DNA from: Chryseobacterium sp. BGARF1
GTDB taxonomy: Bacteria > Bacteroidota > Bacteroidia > Flavobacteriales > Weeksellaceae
Assembly (NCBI RefSeq): GCF_001677955.1
Contig: NZ_LELA01000068.1
Coordinates: 1-64,000, forward strand
Direction: 5' to 3'
Length of the DNA stretch: 64,000 bases
Shown here piece by piece: positions 34,360-43,936 of the stretch. Both the position numbers and the translations under genes were made by a program. The notes beneath the pieces were generated by a model. It made no database searches. It had not been told where the DNA came from and was given only the letters and a program-made list of their open reading frames with translations. Each line of letters begins with the position of its first letter. Positions within the stretch are counted from its first letter, which is position 1.

Positions 34360-34420
34360 AATCCCCCTCCAAAGAAGGGGTGGCGAAAATTTCAAAGAAA
34401 TTTTTGACGGGGTGGTTATT
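34360..34420 (+). repeat. Dispersed intergenic repeat, C-run/G-run hairpins
   Basis: ATCCCCCTCC pairs with GAAGGGGTGG, followed by a second hairpin AAAATTTC/GAAATTTTT and GACGGGGTGG. It is consistent with a dispersed intergenic element; a database comparison would confirm. Confidence 0.45.
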
Positions 34421-34510
34421 TATTATGAAAATAATTTTGCAATAAAACTTAAAGTCCACGATTCACTTCGTTTCGCTCTGAATGATAAACAGAATGTCTT
34501 AGTTATAACT

Positions 34511-34540
34511 AAAAAAGCCGCTTCTGATTAGAAACGGCTT
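34511..34540 (-). terminator. Terminator of the acyl-CoA ligase gene
   Basis: Arms AAGCCG...TTCT and AGAA...CGGCTT with one mismatch are followed by T residues on the minus strand. Confidence 0.75.
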
Positions 34541-34548
34541 AATATTAT

Positions 34549-36327
34549 TTAATCGTGATGCTCATACATCTTATTATAAAGATCAATGAATTTTTCTTTA
34601 ATTGCTTTACGTTTAAGCTTTAAAGTAGGTGTTAAAAGTCCTGCTTCAATTCCCCAAACCTCTGGTGTCAGTTCAATTTTCTTGATTCTTTCCCAGTTTC
34701 CTAGATGTTCGTTGATATCATCGATTTCTTTTTCTATTCTGGCCTTCAATTCAGCACTTTTAGCAATTTCTTGCGGAGTTGTACCGATGCTTAAGTTGTT
34801 TCTCATTGCCCAGTTTTTAGCAAATTCAAAATCGGGTTGTACCAATGCAGTTGGCATTTTTTCGCCATCCCCAACAACCATGATCTGCTCGATGAATTTC
34901 GAAGCTTTTGCTAAATTTTCAATCGTTTGTGGAGCGATGTATTTTCCGCCGGAAGTTTTAAACATTTCCTTTTTACGGTCGGTAATCTGTAAGAAACCAT
35001 CGTTGTCGATGTGGCCGATATCTCCCGTTTTAAAAAATCCGTCTTCTGTGAATGCTTCTTTGGTTTGTTCTTCATTCTTAAAATAACTTTTAAAAACTGA
35101 AGGCCCTTTTACGGTAATTTCGCCGTCCTGTTGAATTTTTACCGTTAAATTGTCCAAAGGATGACCTACAGTTCCTACTTTCATTTTCCCGAAAGAGTTT
35201 ACCGAAATTACAGGTGAGGTTTCAGTCAAGCCATATCCTTCTAAAATAGGTATTCCTGCGTTTTGGAACATTAAATTTAATCGGGTAGACAAAGCCGCCG
35301 ATCCTGAAACTAAAGTGATAATCTCGCCTCCTAAACCTTCTCTCCATTTTTTGAATACCAATTTGTCTGCTATGATCTCCTGCAATCCTGAAGGTTTTGA
35401 AACTTCTTTCTTTTTTTGAATCAATTGTAAAGCCCAGAAGAAAATTTTCTGTTTTAAACCACCTGCATTAGAGCCTGTATTGTAAATTTTATCATATACT
35501 TTTTCTACCAAACGAGGAACAACGCTCATGTAATGAGGTTTAACTTCTTTTACATTTTCACCCATTTTTTCAATACTTTCCGCGAAATAAATTGAAAAAC
35601 CATTGTATTGGAAAAGATAAAACAGCATTCTCTCAAAGATGTGGCAAATTGGCAAAAAGCTTAAAACTCGAGTATCTTTATAATCTAAACTCTTTTTCTT
35701 TGGAATTCTTGGAATTGAACCTAAAACATTAGCAACAATATTTTCATGGGTCAGCATCACTCCTTTAGGTTTTCCGGTAGTTCCGGAAGTATAGATTAAA
35801 GTAGCTAAATCTTCAGTATTAATTGCCTTAGAAAGATCTTCTACCTCAATTTGTGTAGAGTCATCCTCACCAAGATCAAGAATTTCTTTCCAGTTAGCCG
35901 CTCCGCTTACATTGTCAAAAGTAAAAACACCCTGCAAGCTTGATACATTGTGCTTGATTTTCATTACTTTGGCAAGTAATTCTTTATCAGAAACAAAACA
36001 GTATTTTATTTCGGCATTATTAAAGATAAACTCGTAGTCTTCAGGGGAAATACTTGGGTAAACCGGAACAGAAACCACACCGATTTGTGAAAGCCCAAGA
36101 TCCATTATTGCCCACTCTGTACGAGAATTTGTTGTGATCAATGCAATTTTATCACCAGGTTTAATGCCTAGTTTTAAAAGTCCCCTCGAAATTTTATTCC
36201 CTTGATTGACGAACTCTTGGGTAGAGGTTTTTTTCCATTCACCATGATATTTAGTAACAAACATATCGCTTTTTGGGAGATGTTCTAAAGCATAGTGAGG
36301 TATATCGAATAATCTTTTGATTGACAT
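34549..36327 (-). CDS. Long-chain fatty acid--CoA ligase (AMP-forming)
   Basis: A 592-residue adenylate-forming enzyme that activates fatty acids to acyl-CoA. Motifs are clear: the P-loop LIYTSGTTGKPKGVMLTH near 190, GYGLTETSPVISV near 375, the TGDIGHID aspartate, and the DRKKEMFKTSGGKYIAPQ hinge/A8 region near 450-467. The length fits the FadD15/long-chain type. The ATG at 36327 is preferred; three codons further upstream the only option is TTG. It diverges from an acyl-CoA dehydrogenase gene, so both likely serve fatty-acid beta-oxidation, though no shared operator was seen in the 239-bp AT-rich gap. Confidence 0.9.
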   Translation of the reverse strand: MSIKRLFDIPHYALEHLPKSDMFVTKYHGEWKKTSTQEFVNQGNKISRGLLKLGIKPGDKIALITTNSRTEWAIMDLGLSQIGVVSVPVYPSISPEDYEFIFNNAEIKYCFVSDKELLAKVMKIKHNVSSLQGVFTFDNVSGAANWKEILDLGEDDSTQIEVEDLSKAINTEDLATLIYTSGTTGKPKGVMLTHENIVANVLGSIPRIPKKKSLDYKDTRVLSFLPICHIFERMLFYLFQYNGFSIYFAESIEKMGENVKEVKPHYMSVVPRLVEKVYDKIYNTGSNAGGLKQKIFFWALQLIQKKKEVSKPSGLQEIIADKLVFKKWREGLGGEIITLVSGSAALSTRLNLMFQNAGIPILEGYGLTETSPVISVNSFGKMKVGTVGHPLDNLTVKIQQDGEITVKGPSVFKSYFKNEEQTKEAFTEDGFFKTGDIGHIDNDGFLQITDRKKEMFKTSGGKYIAPQTIENLAKASKFIEQIMVVGDGEKMPTALVQPDFEFAKNWAMRNNLSIGTTPQEIAKSAELKARIEKEIDDINEHLGNWERIKKIELTPEVWGIEAGLLTPTLKLKRKAIKEKFIDLYNKMYEHHD

Positions 36328-36566
36328 AATTTTCAAATAATAGTTAGGATTTTAAATATAAGAATTTTTTTTAACTAGGGAAATAAGTTCTTATTGTTTA
36401 GAATTTAATAAAATGTATGCCATAATATTTTTAATAATTCAAATTATAATAATATCTTCTGAAAAATTACAAATCCTGCGAAAATCTTGATTAACTCCTA
36501 ATTAATGAATCTGTTTTCAGATTTGCTTAAAAAGTGTAAATTAGCCACCATATAATAGAAAATTTT

Positions 36567-37706
36567 ATGGACTTTAATTTATCAGAAGAACAGCTGATGA
36601 TTCAGCAGGCAGCAAGAGATTTTGCACAAACAGAACTTCTACCCGAAGTTATCGAAAGAGACAGGGAGCAGAAGTTTCCGGTTGAGCAAGTGAAGAAAAT
36701 GGGGGAGATGGGACTTTTAGGGATGATGGTTGACCCAAAATACGGAGGTGCCGGTATGGACAGCGTTTCTTATGTTTTAGCAATGGAAGAAATTGCTAAA
36801 GTAGATGCTTCTGCAGCTGTGGTAATGTCTGTAAACAACTCTTTGGTTTGCGCAGGTCTTGAAAAATTTGCTTCTGAAGAGCAAAAAGTAAAATATCTTA
36901 CACCTCTTGCAAGCGGACAGGTAATTGGAGCATTTGCTTTATCTGAGCCTGAAGCAGGTTCTGATGCAACTTCTCAGAAAACAACTGCTGAAGATAAAGG
37001 TGATTACTATCTTTTAAACGGTATCAAAAACTGGATTACAAATGGTAGTACTGCATCTTACTATATTGTAATTGCACAAACTGATCCTGAGAAAAAACAT
37101 AAAGGAATCAACGCATTTATTGTTGAAAAAGGTTGGGAAGGTTTCGAAATCGGAACGAAAGAAGATAAATTGGGAATTAGAGGAAGTGATACACATTCTT
37201 TGATTTTTAACAACGTAAAAGTACCTAAAGAAAACAGAATCGGTGAAGACGGTTTCGGATTTAATTTCGCAATGGCTGTTTTGAACGGTGGTAGAATCGG
37301 TATTGCTTCTCAGGCTTTGGGTATCGCTTCTGGAGCTTACGAATTGGCATTGAAATATGCTAAAACGAGAAAAGCGTTCAAAACTGAAATCATCAATCAC
37401 CAGGCGATTGCTTTCAAATTAGCAGATATGGCAACTCAGATTACAGCTGCAAGAATGCTTTGCTTTAAAGCGGCTTGTGAAAAAGATGCTGGAAAAGATA
37501 TTTCTGAAAGTGGAGCAATGGCAAAATTATACGCTTCTCAGGTTGCAATGGATACTACGATTGAAGCTGTACAAATTCACGGTGGATACGGATATGTGAA
37601 AGAATATCACGTAGAAAGAATGATGCGTGATGCGAAAATCACTCAGATTTATGAAGGAACTTCTGAAATCCAAAAAATTGTGATTTCTAGAAGTATTTCT
37701 AAATAA
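36567..37706 (+). CDS. Acyl-CoA dehydrogenase
   Basis: A 379-residue FAD enzyme catalysing alpha,beta-desaturation of acyl-CoA. The conserved segments are present: FALSEPEAGSDA (about 132-143), the WITNGS FAD-binding segment near 154, and the C-terminal QIYEGTSEIQKIVISR, where the Glu of YEG is the catalytic base of short-chain enzymes. Length and motifs fit the short-chain/butyryl-CoA group; the actual chain length is unproved. The small membrane-anchored gene 24 nt downstream is probably co-transcribed. Confidence 0.92.
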   Translation: MDFNLSEEQLMIQQAARDFAQTELLPEVIERDREQKFPVEQVKKMGEMGLLGMMVDPKYGGAGMDSVSYVLAMEEIAKVDASAAVVMSVNNSLVCAGLEKFASEEQKVKYLTPLASGQVIGAFALSEPEAGSDATSQKTTAEDKGDYYLLNGIKNWITNGSTASYYIVIAQTDPEKKHKGINAFIVEKGWEGFEIGTKEDKLGIRGSDTHSLIFNNVKVPKENRIGEDGFGFNFAMAVLNGGRIGIASQALGIASGAYELALKYAKTRKAFKTEIINHQAIAFKLADMATQITAARMLCFKAACEKDAGKDISESGAMAKLYASQVAMDTTIEAVQIHGGYGYVKEYHVERMMRDAKITQIYEGTSEIQKIVISRSISK

Positions 37707-37730
37707 TTAAAAAACATCAAACACTATCTT

Positions 37731-38096
37731 ATGAAAAAATCTTTGTGGATTACTTTAGGAGTCGTTTTACTTCTTGTAGGAGTTTTCGTCTGGTATAAGT
37801 TTTTCTTCGTTTTCGGAGAAGGCGTAAAATCAGGATATCTCAATTATGCCATCAAAAAAGGGTATGTTTTTAAAACTTACGAAGGTAAATTGATTCAGGA
37901 AGGTTTTGGAAAAGGTAAAACAGGAACTATTACAAGCTATGAGTTTGAATTTTCTGTCTCTGATCCTGAAGTTTTCAAACAATTGGAACTCAACAGCGGT
38001 AAAACCTTTGATCTTCATTATAAAGAATATAAAGGAGCGCTCCCATGGCGAGGAAACACAAGATATGTAGTAGATAAAATAGTGAACATGAAATAA
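37731..38096 (+). CDS. Small membrane-anchored protein, unknown function
   Basis: A 121-residue protein with one N-terminal hydrophobic helix (about 5-27, LWITLGVVLLLVGVFVWYKFFF) and a soluble domain of about 90 residues with alternating beta pattern (YVFKTYEGKLIQEGFGKGKTG, FDLHYKEYKGALPWRGNTRY in two halves). It may be a lineage-specific periplasmic anchored protein. Homologues have sometimes been labelled 6-phosphogluconate dehydrogenase, which the sequence does not support. It follows the acyl-CoA dehydrogenase stop by 24 nt and ends at a terminator. Confidence 0.65.
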   Translation: MKKSLWITLGVVLLLVGVFVWYKFFFVFGEGVKSGYLNYAIKKGYVFKTYEGKLIQEGFGKGKTGTITSYEFEFSVSDPEVFKQLELNSGKTFDLHYKEYKGALPWRGNTRYVVDKIVNMK

Positions 38097-38102
38097 GTAG
38101 AA

Positions 38103-38131
38103 AAGGCTCTCAATTGAGGGCCTTCTCTTTT
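38103..38131 (+). terminator. Terminator after the acyl-CoA dehydrogenase unit
   Basis: Arms AAGGCTCTC and GAGGGCCTT with one G-T pair around AATT are followed by a C/T-rich run ending in TTTT. Confidence 0.8.
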
Positions 38132-38236
38132 ACACTAAATCACAAAATTAATATATTATGAAGTGATAAATTTAAAACGAAAAGTTTAAATTTCATCTTT
38201 TTTATTCTTAAAATTTACTTAAAATTCAATAATAAT

Positions 38237-39151
38237 TTAATTTGATTGATTTTCATGCTGATTGTTACTCTTCTTTTTGTAAAAATAATAACCAATTCCA
38301 GCGATTACGAACAATGGCCAAAGCGGAAGGATAAATAAGAAAATAGAGGTGATTACATTCCATCCTGAAGATATGGCATCCAAAGATTTTCCACCAAAGG
38401 TTTCTGGTTTACTATTTACTAATGCAGCTTCTGAAGTTCCGTAAAGTGTAATTTCCATATCACATAATGTGTTGTTTACAAAATCCTGTCCGTTCACATC
38501 GATTCCTTTATTTTCTACATTGCCTATATTAAAACTTAGGTCATCCATCAGATAATCAAATTTCTGAATTGGTACTTTTACTTTCAGGTATGCAATTTTG
38601 GTATTGTTGTTATTAAGAGAAGTATTTTCACTTTTTATAAATCCGTCATATTTTTTCACCAATTCTTTCACGGTTTCTTTAGCGGTCTCAGCATCGTTTA
38701 CACTAAGCTCCAAAACTCCGGTTTTCTGCATTTTGTTTTGTGAAATTGTTTCGGCTTGTTTCGGTTTGTCTTTATAAACGATCTTTGTTTCTTTAATCAC
38801 TTTCGGAGCCGGAACGTTTACTACAATTTTTTGAAGAGAATCTTTCTTTTCAGTTTTTGATTCCAACTTCATACTGCCTATTTTTTCTGATAGAGAATCA
38901 ATTCTTTTTGAGGTAGCTTCTATTTTTTGAACCGCTTCGCTTTTTGTTTTTTCGAAATCTTTAATTTTAATACTTGCAGAGTCGAATACTATTTCTGCCT
39001 CATTATTAATTGATTTAATTTTGTCACCAACATTTGTAACAGTACTATCTGCACTGCTAATTGTATTTTCTAACTGAGGCTGTGTTGCTTCTCCTTTTTT
39101 ACACATTACAAACACGCTTGATACTGCAACTAATACAATGAACTTTTTCAT
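38237..39151 (-). CDS. DUF4349 domain lipoprotein
   Basis: A 304-residue lipoprotein. The lipobox is VFVMC with Cys17, followed by a coiled-coil-prone Lys/Glu/Ser region (about 45-115). A DUF4349 domain (about 140-250) starts MQKTGVLELSVNDAETAKETVKELV and includes KIAYLKVKVPIQKFDYLMDDL. A C-terminal helix (about 272-291, FLFILPLWPLFVIAGIGYYFY) and a basic tail complete it. Family members occur in many Gram-positive and Bacteroidota cell envelopes with no known function. The gene is single; the 366 bp upstream are described separately. Confidence 0.87.
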   Translation of the reverse strand: MKKFIVLVAVSSVFVMCKKGEATQPQLENTISSADSTVTNVGDKIKSINNEAEIVFDSASIKIKDFEKTKSEAVQKIEATSKRIDSLSEKIGSMKLESKTEKKDSLQKIVVNVPAPKVIKETKIVYKDKPKQAETISQNKMQKTGVLELSVNDAETAKETVKELVKKYDGFIKSENTSLNNNNTKIAYLKVKVPIQKFDYLMDDLSFNIGNVENKGIDVNGQDFVNNTLCDMEITLYGTSEAALVNSKPETFGGKSLDAISSGWNVITSIFLFILPLWPLFVIAGIGYYFYKKKSNNQHENQSN

Positions 39152-39551
39152 AAGATTATTTTTTTGTTGGTGTAAAATTAAGAATGAAGTTTTTGTAATG
39201 ATTGTAAAAGAAATGTATGATTTTAGTAAATTTTTAGAATATTGAAAATCAGTAAATTATAAAATAAGTGTAAGGATTTTACAAATATTTTAGTTAAATG
39301 TTAAAAATGTTAAAAGAAAATATATATTAAGAATATAATAATATTTACCTTTGCTTTTTAAGACTTTCATAATAGAAGCCCCTTAGTTAGTTATTTTGTC
39401 TGTGTTTTAGGCTTTTAATAACTCGATGGAAAAGATAGTTTATTATTTTAATGCAAAAAATAATAAATTAAGTATATGGTGAAAGTGAATTATATAAAAA
39501 TAAAAGCTATTTATAAATTTGATATCCTTTAATAAAAAAAGAAAAAACTAT
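39152..39551. other. 400-bp spacer between divergent genes, with one candidate promoter
   Basis: AT-rich and without a gene. A -7 box TACCTTTG lies at 39346-39353, implying a leader of about 190 nt for the metalloprotease gene. No known riboswitch or attenuator pattern was recognised in that leader. Confidence 0.4.
39346..39353 (+). promoter_or_regulatory. -7 promoter element upstream of the metalloprotease gene
   Basis: TACCTTTG matches TAnnTTTG. It would give an unusually long leader (about 190 nt) compared with the other genes here. Confidence 0.42.
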
Positions 39552-41912
39552 ATGAAAAAACAACTATTTGTGACGGGATTATTTCTTGTTTCCAATGTTT
39601 TTTTTGCACAAACAAGCCGACTTTGGAAGGAGGCATCTCCAAAAAATAACTCGGAAATATTTGAAAATAAGACCAGTATTCTTAGCCCAAAAATCTATAC
39701 TCTTGATTTTGAAAACTTAAAGAATGCTTTGGTGAAAGCACCCAAAAAGTTTGCTGCTGGAAAAAGATCCGATATTATTATCTCTTTTCCGAATTCTAAT
39801 GGGATTATTGAAGATTTTAAGGTAAGAGAAAACTCTAACTTCGACCCTGAATTAGCTGCAAAATATCCGGACATTAAATCGTATGTTGGGGTAGGCCTTG
39901 AAGATGCTAGTTCTACTGTTTATTTTAGTATTTCCCCATTAGGATTGTCTTCAATGGAGATTTATGGCGATAAGTCTGCCGTTTTTATTGAGCCTTATAC
40001 TAAAGATCTTTCAACGTATGTTGTTTATAAAAAATCAGACAAGAAGGCCAATTTAGATAAATTTGAGTGTACAGTACTTGATGTTGCTCAAAAAGGTGTT
40101 GATAACTCAAGCCTTACTGCAAGACCAAATGCTGATGACGGAAAATTAAGAACTTTCAGACTAGCTTTATCATGTACCGGCGAGTATACTGCTTTTTTTG
40201 GTGGAACAGTTGCAGGTGCTTTAGCAGCAATGAACAATACGATGACCCGTGTAAATGGAGTTTTTGAAAAAGATTTCTCTGCGAGAATGGTTATCATTGC
40301 GAATAACAACACTATAATCTATACTAATGCAGCTACAGACCCTTATTCTAATGCCACAGCTGGAGTAGCTGGAGCATGGAATGGTGAGTTACAAAATAAT
40401 CTAACCGCAGTAATTGGTGAAGCAAATTATGATATAGGTCACCTTTTTGGTGCTACTGGTGGTGGTGGAAATGCTGGCTGTATTGGTTGTGTTTGTACAA
40501 ATGGTACAAAAGGTAGAGGGTTTACTTCTCCAGCAGATGCTCCCCCGTTAGGTACTGGTCCAGTAGGGGATACTTTTGATATCGATTATGTAGCTCACGA
40601 AATGGGGCATCAGTTTGGAGGCAACCATACATTTTCTCATAGTATTGAAGCTGGAGGTGTAAACAATATGGAACCAGGTTCCGGGTCTACAATTATGGGA
40701 TATGCAGGTATTACAAATCAAAATGTTGTAATGCATTCAACTCCGTTCTTTCATGCGATAAGTATTCAGCAAATTACCAATAATATAAAGACTAAAACTT
40801 GCCCGGTAACTACCAATACTGGAAATGCGATTCCTACAGCCGATGCAGGGTTAGACTATATTATTCCTAAAGGAACTCCATTTATGCTTACTGGAACAAG
40901 TACAGATTCAGATGGAGATACATTAACTTATATTTGGGAGCAAATGGATCCTGCTTCTGCTGGACAAACAGGAGCGAATTCTGCAGCAACTGCAACGAAA
41001 GCATCTGGTCCTACTTTCAGATCATACACTCCACAAACAGTTCCAGTCAGATATTTTCCCTCATTAGACAGAACACTTTTAGGTGCAACTACAACTTCAA
41101 GTCCTCCCAATACCTCTTCACCTATTATTGTAGAAGCTTTGTCAAATGTTGCTAGAACATACAATTTCAGATTTACATCTAGAGACAACAAAGCGGGTGG
41201 TTCTGGAAATAATTCTGATGATATGGTGGTGACGGTAAATGCAGGAGCAGGTCCGTTTACATTAACTTCACAGAATACTGCAGGTGTTGTTTGGACCGAA
41301 GGACAGTCTTATACGATTACATGGAATGTTGCCAATACTACAGCTGCACCTGTGAGTACACCAAACGTTACTATTCTTTTATCAAAAGATGGTGGACTTA
41401 CTTGGCCGACTGTTTTGGTAGCAAGTGCACCAAATAACGGAACATATAATTATACAGTTCCAGGTGGTCTTGGGAATACGGTTAACAATGCTAGAATTAT
41501 GGTGAAGGGGTTGAATAATATCTTTTTCAATGTTAATTTACAAAACTTTACGATTAATTCTTCTGCTGTTGTAATACCGCCTAATCCGGGAACGCCAGGA
41601 ACTCCAGGAACTCCGGGAGCAGCACCTTCTCCTATTTATGATGGTTTAATGATTTATCCGGTTCCTTCAAGCGATGGCATTGTTTACATTAAATTAGATT
41701 TCCCTAGACTTGTACCACAAGCTCCATATCCATTTTCATATACCATTTATGCGATGGACGGTAAACTTGTTATTCCTAAGAGAAACCGCCTTTTCTTTAC
41801 GGAACATTTAGAGAAAATTGATTTAAGAGGTGTACCAAGTGGAACTTACATGATTGAAGTTGATTTGGCAGGTGAGAAAATCGTTAAAAAGTTACTCATG
41901 CTGAATAAATAA
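39552..41912 (+). CDS. Secreted reprolysin-like metalloprotease with T9SS type A sorting domain
   Basis: A 787-residue exported protease. The ATG at 39552 gives a standard signal peptide (MKKQLFVTGLFLVSNVFFAQ); a start 11 codons upstream lacks that fit. A pro-region (about 20-190) leads into a metzincin-type catalytic domain with HEMGHQFGGNH at 349-359, matching HEXXHXXGXXH, where His349, His353 and His359 bind zinc and Glu350 is the base. A beta-sandwich region follows (about 430-690), then a Pro/Gly linker (PGTPGTPGTPGAA) and a T9SS type A domain (about 710-787). Reprolysin-like M12 grouping is the best fit. It is expected on the surface or in the medium. Confidence 0.87.
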   Translation: MKKQLFVTGLFLVSNVFFAQTSRLWKEASPKNNSEIFENKTSILSPKIYTLDFENLKNALVKAPKKFAAGKRSDIIISFPNSNGIIEDFKVRENSNFDPELAAKYPDIKSYVGVGLEDASSTVYFSISPLGLSSMEIYGDKSAVFIEPYTKDLSTYVVYKKSDKKANLDKFECTVLDVAQKGVDNSSLTARPNADDGKLRTFRLALSCTGEYTAFFGGTVAGALAAMNNTMTRVNGVFEKDFSARMVIIANNNTIIYTNAATDPYSNATAGVAGAWNGELQNNLTAVIGEANYDIGHLFGATGGGGNAGCIGCVCTNGTKGRGFTSPADAPPLGTGPVGDTFDIDYVAHEMGHQFGGNHTFSHSIEAGGVNNMEPGSGSTIMGYAGITNQNVVMHSTPFFHAISIQQITNNIKTKTCPVTTNTGNAIPTADAGLDYIIPKGTPFMLTGTSTDSDGDTLTYIWEQMDPASAGQTGANSAATATKASGPTFRSYTPQTVPVRYFPSLDRTLLGATTTSSPPNTSSPIIVEALSNVARTYNFRFTSRDNKAGGSGNNSDDMVVTVNAGAGPFTLTSQNTAGVVWTEGQSYTITWNVANTTAAPVSTPNVTILLSKDGGLTWPTVLVASAPNNGTYNYTVPGGLGNTVNNARIMVKGLNNIFFNVNLQNFTINSSAVVIPPNPGTPGTPGTPGAAPSPIYDGLMIYPVPSSDGIVYIKLDFPRLVPQAPYPFSYTIYAMDGKLVIPKRNRLFFTEHLEKIDLRGVPSGTYMIEVDLAGEKIVKKLLMLNK

Positions 41913-41935
41913 TAAATAGAAATATTTTAAATAAG

Positions 41936-41975
41936 AAACCCGTTAAGCAATTAAACTTAACGGGTTTTTATTTTT
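41936..41975. terminator. Bidirectional terminator between the metalloprotease and prfC genes
   Basis: Perfect 12-bp arms AAACCCGTTAAG and CTTAACGGGTTT are followed by T runs. The genes converge here. Confidence 0.88.
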
Positions 41976-41999
41976 TATAAAGCAGCTTAAATAAATTAT

Positions 42000-43595
42000 T
42001 TAAGCATTCTTAAATTCACTGATAAAATGGAGTTTCACATTCGGGAATTTTTCCTGTGTCATGTGAATTGTAAAAGATGAATCTGCTAAGAAAACCAATT
42101 GATTGTATTTATCTCTTGCTAAGAATCGCTGTTTTAATCTTGCAAATTCTCTGAATTCTTCCGATTTTTCATCAGCTTCTACCCAACAAGCTTTGTGCAT
42201 AGAAAGAGGTTCATAGGTACATTTTGCTCCATATTCATGCTCCAAACGATATTGAATAACTTCATACTGAAGTGCTCCAACTGTACCGATGATTTTTCTA
42301 TTGTTCATTTCAAGGGTAAATAACTGGGCAACCCCTTCATCCATCAATTGATCGATACCTTTTGCCAATTGCTTCGCTTTCAAAGGATCGGTATTATTAA
42401 TGTATCTAAAATGTTCAGGTGAGAAGCTTGGAATTCCTTTGAAGCTCAGTTTTTCACCTCCAGTCAATGTATCTCCAATTCTGAAACTTCCGGTATCGTG
42501 AAGTCCCACGATATCTCCAGGGAAACTTTCATCCACTACTTCTTTTTTATCTGCAAAGAATGCGTTAGGAGATGAAAATTTCATTTTCTTACCCTCTCTT
42601 ACCAAAAGATAGTTTTCGTTTCTTTTAAATGTTCCAGAAACAATTTTTACGAAAGCTAACCTGTCTCTGTGTTTAGGATCCATATTGGCATGAATTTTAA
42701 AAACAAATCCAGTAAAATTATTTTCTTCAGGCCTTACAATACGGGTTTCACTTTCTTTTGGCTGTGGCATTGGAGCGATATCGATAAAAGCATCCAGCAA
42801 TTCACGAACTCCAAAATTATTTAAAGCTGAACCAAAGAAAACCGGCTGTAAATCTCCATTCATATAATCTTCACGATTAAATTCTGGATAAACAGATTGT
42901 ATCAAGTCAAGCTCTTCTCTTAAATTCTTTGCTGCTTTTTCACCAATAACTTCATCAATTTTAGAATCATTAATGTCATCAAACTTTATTGTATCACCTA
43001 CTTTCTGTTTTTTCTCTTCTAAAAATAATTGAATATTGTTTTCCCAGATATTATAAATTCCCTGAAAGTCGCTACCCATACCGATTGGTAAAGAAAGCGG
43101 GCAAACTGTTAATCCTAATTTCTGTTCCACTTCATCTAGCAAATCGAAAGCATCTTTACCTTCACGGTCAAGCTTATTGATGAAAACCAACATCGGGATG
43201 TTTCTCATTCTACAAACTTTAACAAGTTTTTCGGTCTGTTCTTCAACTCCTTTTGCAACGTCGATTACAACAATTACAGAGTCAACTGCAGTTAAAGTTC
43301 TGTAGGTATCTTCAGCAAAATCTTTGTGACCTGGTGTATCTAAAATATTAATTTTATAACCTTTGTATTCAAAAGCTAACACAGAAGTTGCTACTGAGAT
43401 TCCTCTCTGTCTTTCAATTTCCATGAAATCGGAGGTTGCTCCTTTTTTTATTTTGTTGGATTTTACCGCACCCGCTTCCTGAATAGCACCCCCAAAAAGC
43501 AATAGCTTTTCTGTAAGAGTGGTTTTTCCGGCATCGGGGTGAGAGATAATTCCGAAGGTTTTTCTTTTTTCTATTTCTTTGATTAAGTCTGACAT
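42000..43595 (-). CDS. prfC: Peptide chain release factor 3
   Basis: A 531-residue translational GTPase that recycles RF1/RF2 from the ribosome. Its G1 motif is SHPDAGKTT (18-26), with G2/G3 around ERQRGISV and LDTPGHKDF, and the G4 motif FINKLDREG. The C-terminal domains end in the FRYINNTDPLKAKQLAKGIDQ region typical of RF3. The length agrees with the family (about 525-530). It is a single gene, converging with the metalloprotease. Confidence 0.95.
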   Translation of the reverse strand: MSDLIKEIEKRKTFGIISHPDAGKTTLTEKLLLFGGAIQEAGAVKSNKIKKGATSDFMEIERQRGISVATSVLAFEYKGYKINILDTPGHKDFAEDTYRTLTAVDSVIVVIDVAKGVEEQTEKLVKVCRMRNIPMLVFINKLDREGKDAFDLLDEVEQKLGLTVCPLSLPIGMGSDFQGIYNIWENNIQLFLEEKKQKVGDTIKFDDINDSKIDEVIGEKAAKNLREELDLIQSVYPEFNREDYMNGDLQPVFFGSALNNFGVRELLDAFIDIAPMPQPKESETRIVRPEENNFTGFVFKIHANMDPKHRDRLAFVKIVSGTFKRNENYLLVREGKKMKFSSPNAFFADKKEVVDESFPGDIVGLHDTGSFRIGDTLTGGEKLSFKGIPSFSPEHFRYINNTDPLKAKQLAKGIDQLMDEGVAQLFTLEMNNRKIIGTVGALQYEVIQYRLEHEYGAKCTYEPLSMHKACWVEADEKSEEFREFARLKQRFLARDKYNQLVFLADSSFTIHMTQEKFPNVKLHFISEFKNA

Positions 43596-43912
43596 ATTGT
43601 ATTTTGAATTTGCAAAAATCGTGAAATTAATCGAATTCTGAAAATCTCATTTTTATGGATGTTTAAAATAACTTTTGTAAAAGAGTATTAGTTTTCTTAA
43701 ATACATATTTAAAAAAATAAAAGCCTCTCATGTTTTTAAGTTTTCACTTGGGTTTTTTATTGCGTTAGTTTTATCTAATATTCAAATTTTAACGTTTATA
43801 TATGAAATTAATTGATTTTTTTTGAGTAAATAGAGATTTGTACTAAATTTTGATTAAATTTTAAATTGATGCAAAAAGTGGAGTTATGTATGTGATAAAT
43901 GCAAAAAACTAT
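43596..43912. other. AT-rich spacer upstream of a T9SS type B cargo gene
   Basis: No gene is visible. The sequence lies between divergently placed prfC and the choice-of-anchor L gene. Apart from the -7 box at 43913, no structure was recognised. Confidence 0.45.
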
Positions 43913-43920
43913 TAAATTTG
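43913..43920 (+). promoter_or_regulatory. -7 promoter element of the choice-of-anchor L gene
   Basis: TAAATTTG matches TAnnTTTG, 16 bases before the ATG, so the leader is about 10 nt. Confidence 0.5.
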
Positions 43921-43936
43921 TTGAAACAAAATTATT

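Noticed and set aside
36328..36336. Extended TTG start of the acyl-CoA ligase
   Set aside because: An ATG three codons inside fits the family N-terminus better.
37731..38096. 6-phosphogluconate dehydrogenase
   Set aside because: A 121-residue one-helix protein without a Rossmann NADP site cannot be this enzyme.
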